Below, in pieces: positions 47,171-57,888 of a stretch of 64,000 nt of DNA. The notes beneath the pieces are model-generated. The model did no database searches. It saw nothing but the letters and a program-made list of their open reading frames with translations, and had not been told where the DNA came from. Every line of letters starts with the position of its first letter. Within the stretch, counting starts at the first letter, position 1. Source of the DNA: Aquitalea magnusonii (lineage in GTDB: Bacteria; Pseudomonadota; Gammaproteobacteria; Burkholderiales; Chromobacteriaceae); NCBI RefSeq assembly GCF_003202035.1, contig NZ_QJKC01000003.1:124001-188000 (forward strand). Direction: 5' to 3'. The position numbers and the translations under genes were made by a program.

Positions 47171-48622
47171 TTACAGGGCGGGGGCGCGGGTGTGCCAGTC
47201 GGTGGCCAACTGGAACTGGTGCGCCACATTCAGCATTTTTGCTTCGCCAAAATAGTTGCCGATGATCTGCAGACCCACCGGGCGGCCACGGCGGTCGAAA
47301 CCGGCCGGCACGCTCATGCCGGGCAAGCCGGCCAGGTTGACCGACAGGGTGTAGATGTCGGACAGATACATCTGCACCGGATCGCCGGATTTCTCACCGA
47401 TATTGAAGGCGGCAGTCGGTGCCACCGGCCCCAGGATGACGTCGCACTGCTCAAACGCGGCCTTGAAATCGTTGGCAATCAGGCGGCGGATTTTCTGCGC
47501 CTTCAGGTAGTAGGCATCGTAATAGCCGTGCGACAGTACATAGCTGCCCACCAGGATGCGGCGCTTGACCTCGGCGCCAAAGCCTTCGGCACGGGTCTTT
47601 TCATACATGTCCACCAGGTCTTTGTACTCGGCGGCGCGATGGCCGTAGCGTACGCCATCGTAACGCGACAGATTGGTGGAGGCTTCGGCCGGGGCAATCA
47701 CGTAGTAGGCCGGGATGGACAGCTCGGTATTGGGCAGGCTGATCTCCACCACCTGCGCGCCCTGTTTTTTCAGCTCGGCCACCGCGTCTTCGATCACCTT
47801 GGCCACGTCGGCATCCAGACCGGCGGCAAAGTACTCGCGCGGCAGGCCCACGCGCAAACCTGACAGCGGCTGGTTCAGCTCGCGGGTGTAGTCTTCGCGC
47901 GCACGTTCCAGGCTGGTGGAGTCACGCTCATCGAAACCGGCCATCACGTTCAGCATCAGCGCGCAGTCTTCGGCGGCCTGGGCAATCGGGCCGCCCTGAT
48001 CCAGCGAGGAGGCATAGGCCACCATGCCGTAGCGCGACACCACACCATAAGTCGGCTTGATGCCGGTCACACCGCAGTGGCTGGCCGGCTGGCGGATGGA
48101 GCCGCCGGTATCGGTGGCGGTGGCCACCGGGGTCAGGCGCGCAGCGACAGCAGCAGCGGAACCACCGGACGAGCCGCCCGGAATGGCGTTCAGGTCCCAC
48201 GGGTTTTTCACCGCACCGTAGTAGCTGTTTTCATTGGACGAGCCCATGGCGAATTCGTCCATATTGGCGCGGCCCAGCGTCACCAGGCCGGCGGCATGGC
48301 ACTGCTCCACCACATGCGCGCTGTAGGGCGAGATGAAGTTGTCCAGCATCTTCGAGCCGCAGCTGGTTTTCCAGCCCTGCTGGCAGAAGATGTCCTTGTG
48401 CACCATCGGCACGCCGGTAAGCAGGCCGGCCTGGCCAGCAGCACGGGCGGCGTCGGCGGCAGCGGCATCGGCCAGGGTGCGGGCGCGGTCCACGGTGATG
48501 AAGGCGTTCAGCTGCGGGTTCAGCGCCTCGATGCGGTCGAGGTAGTGCGTGGCCAATTCCACGCTCGACACCTCGCCCGCCGCCAGTTGTTGCGACAGTT
48601 GCTTGAGGGTGGCGTTCGTCAT
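47171..48622 (-). CDS. gatA: Asp-tRNA(Asn)/Glu-tRNA(Gln) amidotransferase subunit A
   Basis: A 483-residue amidase-signature enzyme releasing ammonia from glutamine. The catalytic Lys is in [10 protein letters not shown], the cis-Ser in [13 protein letters not shown] and the nucleophile Ser in [38 protein letters not shown] is the conserved block after it. ATG 48622 ([22 protein letters not shown]) matches the family; the extended upstream frame does not. Confidence 0.95.
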   Translation of the reverse strand: MTNATLKQLSQQLAAGEVSSVELATHYLDRIEALNPQLNAFITVDRARTLADAAAADAARAAGQAGLLTGVPMVHKDIFCQQGWKTSCGSKMLDNFISPYSAHVVEQCHAAGLVTLGRANMDEFAMGSSNENSYYGAVKNPWDLNAIPGGSSGGSAAAVAARLTPVATATDTGGSIRQPASHCGVTGIKPTYGVVSRYGMVAYASSLDQGGPIAQAAEDCALMLNVMAGFDERDSTSLERAREDYTRELNQPLSGLRVGLPREYFAAGLDADVAKVIEDAVAELKKQGAQVVEISLPNTELSIPAYYVIAPAEASTNLSRYDGVRYGHRAAEYKDLVDMYEKTRAEGFGAEVKRRILVGSYVLSHGYYDAYYLKAQKIRRLIANDFKAAFEQCDVILGPVAPTAAFNIGEKSGDPVQMYLSDIYTLSVNLAGLPGMSVPAGFDRRGRPVGLQIIGNYFGEAKMLNVAHQFQLATDWHTRAPAL

Positions 48623-48749
48623 TTTGTCTTGATATCCGGTTAAGCTGGGATCAGTGAGCGGGTGTGCCTGCCATGGCAGGCCGGCAGCACGAGGGCGGAA
48701 AAAAGCCATTCCCCAACGGGAACCATCCAAAACCGTGCTGCTCTGAAAC

Positions 48750-49037
48750 TCACTCGATCACCTTGGGAACGAGGAACAGGCCCTTTTCCACCTGCGGGGC
48801 GACCGCTTGAAACGCCTCGCGCTGGTTGGTCTGGGTCACGATGTCTTCACGCAGACGCAGGCTTACATCCTGCGGATGGGCCATCGGTTCGATGCCATCG
48901 GTGTTGACGGCCTGCATCTTCTCGATCAGGCCAAAAATATTGTTAAGCTGGTTGCCAACCGCGGCGATTTCTTCATCGCTTACGTTGATGCGGGCAAGCT
49001 TGGCAATCCGCGCGACATCCTGGTGGGTCAGAGACAT
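48750..49037 (-). CDS. gatC: Asp-tRNA(Asn)/Glu-tRNA(Gln) amidotransferase subunit C
   Basis: A 95-residue stabilising subunit, beginning [53 protein letters not shown] and ending [10 protein letters not shown], both family hallmarks. It opens the gatCAB operon and is divergent from mreB. Confidence 0.93.
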   Translation of the reverse strand: MSLTHQDVARIAKLARINVSDEEIAAVGNQLNNIFGLIEKMQAVNTDGIEPMAHPQDVSLRLREDIVTQTNQREAFQAVAPQVEKGLFLVPKVIE

Positions 49038-50387
<1,350 letters not shown>

Positions 50388-50440
50388 TTCTTCCCTAAAC
50401 GGACCTGCGGCTGCCCCGTCAAGGGGCGGCATACCGCCTG

Positions 50441-51346
50441 ATGGACTTCGCCAACACCCCCAGCTTTTTCCGCTCCGGGCCCAAGCCTGGCACGCGCCTG
50501 CTTCTCTGTGCCCTGGCTTCCATCGCACTCCTGGTGGGCGACAGCCGCTATGGGCTGATGGAGCAGGCTCGCGACGGCATGTCGCTGGTGCTGTATCCGC
50601 TGCAGCGCGCCGTCAACCTGCCGCTGGGCTTGGTGCGCCATGTCAGCGACTACTTTACCGTGCAGGCCGATCTCAAAAGCGAAAACGACCAGTTGCGCAC
50701 GCGCCAGCTGGAAATGTCGGCCCGGCTGGCCCGGCTGGAAACACTGGAGCGCGAGCTGAACGAGCTGCGCAGCCTGAATGCCATCAAGGCCAGCCGCAAT
50801 GATGCCGCCCAGCTGGCCGAAACGCTGTATACCGGGCGCGACCCCTTTTCGTACAAGATCATCATCGACAAGGGTGCCGACGCCCATCTGCAGCCGGGGC
50901 AGCCGGTGGTGGACGGCCGTGGCCTGCTGGGGCAGATCACCCGCGTGCAGCCGCTGACCGCCGAAGTGTCGCTGATCATCGACAAGAACCAGATGGTGCC
51001 GGTGATGATTGCCCGTACCGGCGAACGCGCCATCCTGTACGGCTATGGCGGCGGCGTGGAAATCCGCTATCTGCCGCTGCATGCCGATGTGCGTGAAAAC
51101 GACATGGTGGTGACCTCCGGCATCGACGGCCTGTATCAGGAAGGGACGCCGGTGGCGCGGGTCAGCAAGGTGGAACGCAATGCCGGCGCGGCTTTCAGCC
51201 GCATCACCACCGAGCCGGTGGCTGGCGTGCAGCAAACCCGTTTCGTGCTGGTACTGCAGCAAAAGGGCCAGACGCCGCCGCGTCCGGCCGAGCCGGTTGT
51301 GCCGGTGAAAAAGACCAAGGGCAAAAAGCCCGCCGATTCGGAGTAA
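50441..51346 (+). CDS. mreC: Rod shape-determining protein MreC
   Basis: A 301-residue bitopic protein: one TM (about residues 19-34), a coiled-coil (DLKSENDQLRTRQLEMSARLARLETLERELNEL) and two beta-barrel halves with DKGADAHLQPGQPVVDGRGLLGQI and VTSGIDGLYQEGTPVARV. A basic, Pro-rich tail (PVKKTKGKKPADS) closes it. MreC activates PBP2. The ribosome site is weak, suggesting coupling to mreB mRNA. Confidence 0.93.
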   Translation: MDFANTPSFFRSGPKPGTRLLLCALASIALLVGDSRYGLMEQARDGMSLVLYPLQRAVNLPLGLVRHVSDYFTVQADLKSENDQLRTRQLEMSARLARLETLERELNELRSLNAIKASRNDAAQLAETLYTGRDPFSYKIIIDKGADAHLQPGQPVVDGRGLLGQITRVQPLTAEVSLIIDKNQMVPVMIARTGERAILYGYGGGVEIRYLPLHADVRENDMVVTSGIDGLYQEGTPVARVSKVERNAGAAFSRITTEPVAGVQQTRFVLVLQQKGQTPPRPAEPVVPVKKTKGKKPADSE

Positions 51347-51348
51347 GC

Positions 51349-51852
51349 ATGTCGTTCGACCGTCCCAAGGAATTGCTCAAGCCGGTCAAGCGCCGCTTCA
51401 TTTTCATGACCCTGCTGCTGGCGGTGCTGGTGGAAATGATTCCGCTGCCGCATGGCTCCACCCGCTGGCTGCCCGACTTCATCAGCCTGGTGCTGCTGTA
51501 CTGGCTGATCAACCAGCCGCGCCGGGTCAATGTCGGCATCGCCTTCCTGATGGGGCTGGTGGCCGACATCGCCACCGCCGGCATGCTGGGACAGCATGCA
51601 CTGGCCTATTCCACCACCGCTTATCTGGCACTCAGCCGCCAGCGCCAGCTGGTGATGTTCAATCTGGGCCAGCAAGCCCTGGCCGTACTCGGGCTGATGC
51701 TGTGCAACCAGAGCATCATGGTGGTGGCACGCATGCTCAGCGGCTCGGCCTTTGTCGGCTGGAGCTATTTCCTGCCGCCCTTGATCGGCGCGCTGTTGTG
51801 GCCGCTGCTGACCAAGCTGCTGTTGCTGCCTTACCGTCATCATTCGGTGTAA
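51349..51852 (+). CDS. mreD: Rod shape-determining protein MreD
   Basis: A 167-residue membrane protein with about five TM segments, including FIFMTLLLAVLVEMIPLP, PDFISLVLLYWLINQPRRVNVGIAFLMGLVADIATAGMLGQHAL and a TM-rich end. The GLVADIATAGMLGQHAL block is typical of MreD. It starts two bases after the mreC stop, with GGAG within that stop region. Confidence 0.92.
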   Translation: MSFDRPKELLKPVKRRFIFMTLLLAVLVEMIPLPHGSTRWLPDFISLVLLYWLINQPRRVNVGIAFLMGLVADIATAGMLGQHALAYSTTAYLALSRQRQLVMFNLGQQALAVLGLMLCNQSIMVVARMLSGSAFVGWSYFLPPLIGALLWPLLTKLLLLPYRHHSV

Positions 51853-51855
51853 GAC

Positions 51856-53796
51856 GTGCGCCCTACCCGCTTCAAGAATCCGCAGGCTGAAGACGGCCAG
51901 TTCCAGCTTCGGCTGATCGTGGCCTATTGCTTCATGCTGCTGATGTTCTGCATCCTGATTGCCCGTTTTGTTTGGCTGCAGGTCTACCAGTACGAGCACT
52001 TTGCCACGCTGGCACAGAACAACCGCATCTCCCTGCTGCCCATCCTGCCCAACCGCGGCCTGATCATGGACCGCAACGGAGTGATCCTGGCGCAAAACTA
52101 CTCGGCCTACACGCTGGAACTGGTGCCCAGCAAGATGCCGGACATGAACGCCACCATTGCCGAGCTGGCCAAGCTGGTGAACATCACACCGCGTGACGAG
52201 AAGCTGTTCCGGAAACTGCTGGCCGAGTCCAAGGATTTCGAATCCATCCCGCTCAAGGTCAAGCTCACCGAGGAGGAAGCCGCCCGCGTGGCCGCCAATG
52301 CCTGGCGCTATCCCGGCGTCGAGGTCAAGGCCCGCCTGTTCCGCGACTACCCCTACAAGGAACTCACCAGCCATGTGCTGGGCTATATCGGCCGCATCAA
52401 CCAGAAAGACCAGGAGCGGCTGGACGACGAAGATAAAACCACCAATTACAAAGGCAGCAATTACATCGGCAAAACCGGCCTGGAAGCGGTGTACGAGGAT
52501 GACCTGCACGGCCAGGTGGGTTTCGAGGAAGTGGAAACCGACTCCGGCGGCCGCGCCATCCGCAGCCTGCGCCGCACGCCGCCGGTGAATGGCAATAATC
52601 TCAAGCTGGCGCTGGACATCCGCCTGCAGGAAGTGGCCGACAAGCTGTTCGGCAACCGCCGTGGCGCACTGGTGGCCATCGACCCGCAAAGCGGCGGCGT
52701 GCTGGCCTTTCTGTCCAAGCCGGGCTTCGACCCCAATCTGTTCATCGACGGTATCGACAGCCAAAGCTGGGCCGCGCTCAACAACGACTGGCAAAAGCCG
52801 ATGATCAACCGCGCCCTGCGCGGCACCTATCCGCCCGGCTCCACCTTCAAGCCCTTCATGTCGATGGCGGCGCTGGAAACCCACTCCATCGGCATGCACG
52901 ATATCCGCCCGGCCCCCGCCTTCTTTACCCTGCCCGGCTCCAGCCACCAGTTCCGCGACAGCAACAAGAACGGCAACGGCTCGGCCAATCTGGCTAAGGC
53001 CATCCAGGTGTCCAGCGATACCTTTTTCTACAAGCTGGCCTGGGATATGGGCATCGACAAGATCGCCCCCACCGTCGGCCAGTTTGGCCTGGGCCGCCCC
53101 ACCGGCATCGATCTGGACGGCGAGGCCAGTGGCGTGTTGCCGACCAAGGAATGGAAGGCCAAGCGCTTTGCCCGTTACAAGGAAGAATACCGCCGCTGGT
53201 ATCCGGCCGATGTGGTGAGCATCGGCATCGGCCAGGGCTTCAACGCCTATACCCCGCTGCAAATGGCCAATGCGGTGGCCATCCTGGCCAATGACGGCGT
53301 GGCCTACAAGCCGCACCTGGTACAGGAAGTGGTGGACGCCAAGAGCGGCAAGAGCCGGCTGGTCGAGGCCAAGCCGGATCGCATCCTGCCCTTCAAGCAG
53401 GAAAACTTCGAATATGTGAAATCCGCCATGCAATCGGTGCTGAAACCGGGCGGTACCGCCTGGCGGCTGGGTATCGGCCTGCCCTATACCATGGCCGGCA
53501 AGACCGGTACTGCCCAGGTGGTGGCCATCAAGCAGGGGGCCAAGTACAACGCCTCTGCCCTGGCCGAGCAATACCGCGACCACTCCTGGTTTGTCGCCTT
53601 TGCCCCGGTGGACAAGCCGCGCATTGCCGTGGCCATCATCGTGGAAAACGCCGGCTTCGGCGCGGCAGCGGCAGCGCCGATTGCGCGCGGCCTGTTCGAT
53701 TACTACATGACGGGCAAGGTCCCCAACTCCATCAGCGGAGACATGAAGACCGTGCCAATGGATACTGCCGATGACTCTGCAGCCACATCTGATTAG
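51856..53796 (+). CDS. mrdA: Penicillin-binding protein 2
   Basis: A 646-residue class B PBP for lateral wall cross-linking. One N-terminal TM (about residues 19-37) is followed by the LPNRGLIMDRNGVILAQNYS dimerisation start and the transpeptidase domain with PPGSTFKPF (SxxK), VSSDTFFYKLA (SxD) and AGKTGTAQV (KTG). It starts with GTG 51856, three bases after the mreD stop. It overlaps mrdB by 26 bases. Confidence 0.95.
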   Translation: MRPTRFKNPQAEDGQFQLRLIVAYCFMLLMFCILIARFVWLQVYQYEHFATLAQNNRISLLPILPNRGLIMDRNGVILAQNYSAYTLELVPSKMPDMNATIAELAKLVNITPRDEKLFRKLLAESKDFESIPLKVKLTEEEAARVAANAWRYPGVEVKARLFRDYPYKELTSHVLGYIGRINQKDQERLDDEDKTTNYKGSNYIGKTGLEAVYEDDLHGQVGFEEVETDSGGRAIRSLRRTPPVNGNNLKLALDIRLQEVADKLFGNRRGALVAIDPQSGGVLAFLSKPGFDPNLFIDGIDSQSWAALNNDWQKPMINRALRGTYPPGSTFKPFMSMAALETHSIGMHDIRPAPAFFTLPGSSHQFRDSNKNGNGSANLAKAIQVSSDTFFYKLAWDMGIDKIAPTVGQFGLGRPTGIDLDGEASGVLPTKEWKAKRFARYKEEYRRWYPADVVSIGIGQGFNAYTPLQMANAVAILANDGVAYKPHLVQEVVDAKSGKSRLVEAKPDRILPFKQENFEYVKSAMQSVLKPGGTAWRLGIGLPYTMAGKTGTAQVVAIKQGAKYNASALAEQYRDHSWFVAFAPVDKPRIAVAIIVENAGFGAAAAAPIARGLFDYYMTGKVPNSISGDMKTVPMDTADDSAATSD

Positions 53797-54871
53797 GCGG
53801 CTGTGGCTGGCGATCAAGGCTCCGCTTGATGGCCCGCTGATGCTGTTCCTGGGACTGATCTTCGCCCTCAGCCTGGTGGTGCTGTATTCCGCCAATAACC
53901 AGGGCCTGGACAAGATCGACAACAAGCTGGTCTACACCCTGCTGTCGCTCACCATCATGTGGCTGCTGGCGCGCAGCCGGCCGCAAAGCATCATGAACTT
54001 TGCCCCGCCCATCTATGGCATTGGCGTGGTGCTGCTGCTGGCGGTGCATTTCAAGGGCGTGACGGTCAACGGCTCCACCCGCTGGCTGGAGCTGGGCATC
54101 ACCCGTATCCAGCCTTCGGAAATCATGAAGATCGCCCTGCCGATGATGCTGGCCTGGTTCTTCCAGAAGTACGAGCTCTCCATGCGCTGGTGGCACTACC
54201 TGGTGGCGGCGGTGATGATCGCCATTCCCTGCGCGCTGGTCCTGAAACAGCCGGACCTGGGCACCACCATGCTGATCGCCGCCTCCGGCTTTTTCGTGCT
54301 GTTCTTCGTCGGCCTGCCGTGGAAGGTGATTCTGGGCGGCATGGTGGCAGCCGGGGCCAGCATGCCGGTGGTGTGGAACATGCTGCACGATTACCAGCGC
54401 CGCCGGGTAATGACCATGATCGATCCGATGGAAGACCCGCTGGGCGCCGGTTATCACATCATCCAGTCGATGATTGCCATCGGTTCCGGCGGCCCCTGGG
54501 GCAAGGGCTGGCTCAACGGCACCCAGACCCACCTGGACTACATTCCGGAACGCACCACCGACTTCATTTTCGCGGTGTATTCGGAAGAATTCGGCCTGAT
54601 CGGCAATATCGTGCTGGTGATTCTCTACACCCTGGTGCTCAGCCGCGCCATGATGATCACCGCCGGCGCACAAACCCTGTATGGCCGCGCCATGGCCGGT
54701 GCCATCACCCTGTCCTTCTTCGTCTATGCCTTCGTCAACATGGGCATGGTGGCCGGCATTCTGCCCGTGGTGGGCGTGCCACTGCCCTTTGTCTCCTACG
54801 GCGGTACCGCCACCGTCACCCTGTTTGTCGGCATGGGCATGCTGATGAGCATAGGCAACGCCCGGCGCTGA
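53771..54871 (+). CDS. mrdB: Peptidoglycan glycosyltransferase RodA
   Basis: A 366-residue SEDS polymerase of the elongasome, the partner of PBP2. Landmarks are NGSTRWLELGITRIQPSEIMKIALPM, KQPDLGTTMLIAASGF, MIDPMEDPLGAGYHIIQSMIAIGSGG, TTDFIFAVYSEEFGLIGN and PLPFVSYGGTA. Its start is inside the mrdA 3' end. It closes the mreBCD-mrdAB operon. Confidence 0.95.
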   Translation: MTLQPHLIRRLWLAIKAPLDGPLMLFLGLIFALSLVVLYSANNQGLDKIDNKLVYTLLSLTIMWLLARSRPQSIMNFAPPIYGIGVVLLLAVHFKGVTVNGSTRWLELGITRIQPSEIMKIALPMMLAWFFQKYELSMRWWHYLVAAVMIAIPCALVLKQPDLGTTMLIAASGFFVLFFVGLPWKVILGGMVAAGASMPVVWNMLHDYQRRRVMTMIDPMEDPLGAGYHIIQSMIAIGSGGPWGKGWLNGTQTHLDYIPERTTDFIFAVYSEEFGLIGNIVLVILYTLVLSRAMMITAGAQTLYGRAMAGAITLSFFVYAFVNMGMVAGILPVVGVPLPFVSYGGTATVTLFVGMGMLMSIGNARR

Positions 54872-54897
54872 GCGCCGGTCAGCCATTCCCACCACAG

Positions 54898-54921
54898 CCG
54901 GGGGCCTGTTTGCCCCCGTTT
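54898..54921 (+). terminator. Terminator after mrdB
   Basis: CGGGGGC / GCCCCCG with a six-base loop (CTGTTT) followed by TTTCC. It lies 27 bases after the mrdB stop. Confidence 0.7.
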
Positions 54922-55027
54922 CCATGCGCTGCTGTTGCCGGCAGACTGCGTCTTCCTGTAGAAATAGAGCCACAACTCCAATCGAGCGTTTGCGCCATGA
55001 CGCAAGGCCATCTACGAGGAAGACATC

Positions 55028-55915
55028 ATGCAATTCGACGTGCAACTGCTGCTATTGGCACTGGCACCACTGTTTCTGGCCTGCATGGGCTGGGAGCTGT
55101 ATTACTGGCGGCGGCAGGGCCGCAGTGATATCTACGACTGGCGCGACAGCCTGTGCAATGCCTGTCTCGCCCTGCTGCATCAGGCCGCCGACAAGCTGGC
55201 CTAGCTGCTGGTGCTGCCGCTGTATGGCTGGCTCTACCAGCAACACCGCCTGTTCAACTTTTCTGCCAGCTGGCTCAGCTTTGTTGGCCTGTTTCTGGCG
55301 CAGGATTTCCTCTATTACTGGTTTCACCGCGCCAGCCACCGCATACGCTGGCTGTGGGCGGCGCATAGCGTGCACCACAGCTCGACGCGGATGAATTTTT
55401 CCACGGCCTTTCGCCAGAGCCTGATGTATCCGCTGGCCGGCATGTGGGCATTCTGGCTGCCGCTGGCCTGGCTGGGTTTCCCGCCACAGCAGGTGATCGG
55501 CGTGGTGCTGCTGAATCTGGCCTTCCAGTTTTTTGTGCACACCCAGGCCATTCCCAAGCTGGGCTGGCTGGAATATGTGTTCAACACCCCGTCCATCCAC
55601 CGCAGCCACCACGCACGCAATCCCTGCTATATCGACCGCAACTATGCCGGCGTGCTGTGTATCTGGGACCGGCTGTTTGGCAGCTTTGTGGCCGAACGCG
55701 ACGATGAACCCTGCGACTATGGCACGGTCAAGCCGGTGAACAGCGTCAACCCGCTATGGGTCAGCCTGGTGGAATGGCGCGACATGCTGCGCGAAGCCTG
55801 GCAGGCCGATGGCTGGCGCAGCAGGCTGGTCCTGCTGCTGGGCGCGCCGGAACAGGCCGCAGCCCTCACCCGGGCAGCAGGCCCCAGCGCCACAGACCAT
55901 ACACCACAAAACTGA
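55028..55915 (+). pseudogene. Sterol desaturase / fatty acid hydroxylase family gene interrupted by an in-frame amber codon
   Basis: The frame starts at ATG 55028 with GAGGAAG upstream and runs 58 codons (MQFDVQLLLLALAPLFLACMG..., a first TM), meets TAG at 55202-55204 (codon 59), then continues in the same frame for 236 codons to 55915. The downstream part carries all three histidine clusters of the di-iron membrane hydroxylases: FHRASH, AAHSVHHSS and IHRSHH. No frameshift is needed: one base change would restore a 295-residue protein of normal family length. A GTG at 55211 could restart translation but lacks a ribosome site. Thus it is probably a recent nonsense allele (or a base-call error). 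Confidence 0.85.
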
Positions 55916-56189
55916 CCACGATGGCCAGCAAGGTCTTGCCGCTTTTCCAGGCCACCAGCGCGGCGACCAGGATGCCGGGCAGATAGGCATTACGCAGGCT
56001 GAGATCCACCGTGCCGGCCGGCGCCAGTGCCATGGGCACCACCAGCGCGGACAACACGGCCGGCGGCACATAGTGCAGCGCGCGGTTCAGCCACTCGGGA
56101 AAAGCCAGGCGCTGGCCGAATACCAGAAAGCTGGCGCGAATCAATACGGTGAGCAGCATCATGCCGCTGATGGCAAGCCAGTGATTCAT
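55866..56189 (-). CDS. azlD: AzlD-family branched-chain amino acid exporter small subunit
   Basis: A 107-residue membrane protein with about four TM segments: AISGMMLLTVLIRASFLVFG, PPAVLSALVVPMALAP, LPGILVAALVAWKSGKTLLAIVVSFVVYGL. This is the AzlD partner needed with AzlC for export of leucine, valine or isoleucine analogues. ATG 56189 overlaps the azlC stop (ATGA). Its end converges with and overlaps the last 50 bases of the hydroxylase gene. Confidence 0.88.
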   Translation of the reverse strand: MNHWLAISGMMLLTVLIRASFLVFGQRLAFPEWLNRALHYVPPAVLSALVVPMALAPAGTVDLSLRNAYLPGILVAALVAWKSGKTLLAIVVSFVVYGLWRWGLLPG

Positions 56190-56908
56190 GCTGCCTGCTC
56201 CTTGCGCCTGGCCCACTGCTCCAGCAGCAGACCGCTCAGCACCCCTGCCAGCGCCGCCAGCATCAGGTCCAGCTTGTAAGGCAGGCCGCGCCCCAGCATG
56301 GCCACCACGCCAGCCGCCACGGCGGCCCCCAGCGCCGGGCGGTGCTTGAGCTGCGGCGCCACGATGGCGGCAAAGGTCGCCCCCATGGCGAAATCCAGCC
56401 CCAGATTGGCCAGCCCCGGCAGCGACTGCCCCAGGCTCACCCCCACCACCGTCCATAACAGCCAATTGCCATACATGGCCAGCGACGAACCCAGCCAGTA
56501 CCACTGGCCGCCTGCCGCTCCTTTGGTGCGAAAACGGTGTTCGACCACGGCAAAGGTTTCATCGGTCAGCCAGAAGGCCAGCGGCCAGCGCCAGGCCAGC
56601 GACCAGTCACGGGCAAAGGGCAGCAAGGTGGCGCTATATAGCGCGTGGCGCAGATTCACCACAAAAGTGGTGAGCCACAGCACCGGCAAGGCGGTGCCGG
56701 CCCCGATCAGGCTGACCCCGATGAATTGCGAGGAGCCGGCAAACACCAGCACCGACATGCCGATGGCCGTGGCGCTGGACAGGCCGGCGGCAATGGCCAG
56801 CGTGCCGAAGATGACACCAAACGGAGCAGCGCCCACCAGCATGGGCACGGTATCGCGCACGCCTTCCAGCAGTAGCGCGCGACGGGATGAACAGGTTTGT
56901 GGAGACAT
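56186..56908 (-). CDS. azlC: AzlC-family branched-chain amino acid exporter large subunit
   Basis: A 240-residue membrane protein with the AzlC opening VRDTVPMLVGAAPFGVIFGTLAIAAGLSSATAIGMSVLVFAGSSQFIG, then LRHALYSATLLPFARDWS and FWLTDETFAVVEHRF, typical of the family. It forms the exporter with AzlD. Its ATG at 56908 is preceded by an 18-base sequence shared with the promoter of the neighbouring AraC gene, suggesting control by that regulator. Confidence 0.9.
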   Translation of the reverse strand: MSPQTCSSRRALLLEGVRDTVPMLVGAAPFGVIFGTLAIAAGLSSATAIGMSVLVFAGSSQFIGVSLIGAGTALPVLWLTTFVVNLRHALYSATLLPFARDWSLAWRWPLAFWLTDETFAVVEHRFRTKGAAGGQWYWLGSSLAMYGNWLLWTVVGVSLGQSLPGLANLGLDFAMGATFAAIVAPQLKHRPALGAAVAAGVVAMLGRGLPYKLDLMLAALAGVLSGLLLEQWARRKEQAA

Positions 56909-56964
56909 GGGACGATGATAAAGGTGAACACAGCCGCCACGCTATCACCATGCATGGCAGGCTG

Positions 56965-56982
56965 ACTTGAACGATCTTGCGC
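56965..56982 (-). promoter_or_regulatory. Putative AraC-type operator upstream of azlC
   Basis: GCGCAAGATCGTTCAAGT (minus-strand reading) lies 57-74 bases before the azlC ATG, just after the araC-family stop. The same 18 bases stand 58-75 bases before the regulator's own ATG. CAAG recurs with a 10-base period inside it, the form expected of an AraC-family direct-repeat site. Confidence 0.6.
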
Positions 56983-57810
56983 TCAGCGCCGGAGGCTGCG
57001 CTGGTAAGCTGCCGGGGTAATGCCCAGCGCGTGCCGGAACACCCGGGTCAGATGCGGCTGGTCGGCAAAACCCAGCTCCAGCGCCGTGGCCGCCGGACTA
57101 TGGCCATCGGCCAGCATGCGTCGGGCACGCACCACGCGCAACTGATTGCGCCAGGCCACCGGCGGCAAGCCCAGGTGGCGGGAAAACTGCCGGTTCAGCT
57201 GCCAGGGCGACAGCCCCACCGCCTGTGCCAGTGTGGCCAGCGACAGATTGTCCGTCACACAGTCGGCCAGCAGCTGCCGGGCGCGCTCCACCGCCTGTGG
57301 CCACGGCCGCACTGGCCGCTCGGCAATCTGCATGTGGCGCAACACCACCTGGCTGAACACCGCATACAATGCCGTTTCGCGTTGCAGCGTATCCCGGCTG
57401 TCGCGCAAGACCTGATGCAACTGGTTTAGCCGCGCGGCCAGGGGTGGGTCGAACACCACGGTCTCGCGAAAATACGGCGTCACCCCGCGCTGACCGCTGA
57501 TTTCCGCCGCCAGCCGGCCAATCAGCTCGGCAGAGGGATAAAAGCCGCGATAGGCCCAGCCTTGCTGGTGCGCGCACTCGCCGGTATGCACCTCGCCCGG
57601 ATTCATCAGCACCAGCGCCCCCACCCCGGCAATATGATTGCCGCCGCGATGACGATAAGCCTGGGCGCCGGCCAGCAAGGCATTCACCACGTATTCTTCG
57701 TGGAAATGCGGCGCAAACACCTGCTGCCGGTAAAAGGCATCCAGACATTCCAGCGGCGCGATATCGTCGGCGCGAAAGAAACGGGAAAATTCGTGCTCAG
57801 GCAGTGGCAT
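56983..57810 (-). CDS. AraC family transcriptional regulator next to azlCD
   Basis: A 275-residue regulator with an N-terminal cupin-like effector domain (FAPHFHEEYVVNALLAGAQAYRHRG... MNPGEVHTG) and a C-terminal pair of helix-turn-helix motifs: LSLATLAQAVGLSPWQLNRQFSRHLGLPPVAWRNQLRVVRARRML and ALELGFADQPHLTRVFRHALGITPAAYQRS. It lies directly upstream of azlCD on the same strand. ATG 57810 is preferred over an in-frame TTG six codons earlier. The effector is unknown; a branched-chain or other amino acid is a reasonable guess from context. Confidence 0.9.
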   Translation of the reverse strand: MPLPEHEFSRFFRADDIAPLECLDAFYRQQVFAPHFHEEYVVNALLAGAQAYRHRGGNHIAGVGALVLMNPGEVHTGECAHQQGWAYRGFYPSAELIGRLAAEISGQRGVTPYFRETVVFDPPLAARLNQLHQVLRDSRDTLQRETALYAVFSQVVLRHMQIAERPVRPWPQAVERARQLLADCVTDNLSLATLAQAVGLSPWQLNRQFSRHLGLPPVAWRNQLRVVRARRMLADGHSPAATALELGFADQPHLTRVFRHALGITPAAYQRSLRR

Positions 57811-57867
57811 GGTTTGAAACCGGGACAAACATGGTCCGGCTCATTCTGGCACAGCCACCAGCGGAAA

Positions 57868-57885
57868 ACTTGAACGATCTTGCGC
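57868..57885 (-). promoter_or_regulatory. Putative AraC-type operator upstream of the regulator gene
   Basis: An exact copy of the 18-base sequence at 56965-56982 in the same orientation, 58-75 bases before the AraC-family ATG at 57810 and directly after the marC stop. It suggests autoregulation. Confidence 0.6.
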
Positions 57886-57888
57886 CCG

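Noticed and set aside
51136-53925. Long open frame antisense to mrdA and mreC (about 930 codons)
   Set aside because: It mirrors the codon pattern of the GC-rich plus-strand genes, has no recognisable domain, and the plus strand carries clear PBP2 motifs throughout.
55211-55915. Independent gene starting at GTG 55211
   Set aside because: There is no ribosome site before it, and the upstream 58 codons in the same frame have a good start and a TM segment as expected of the family N-terminus.
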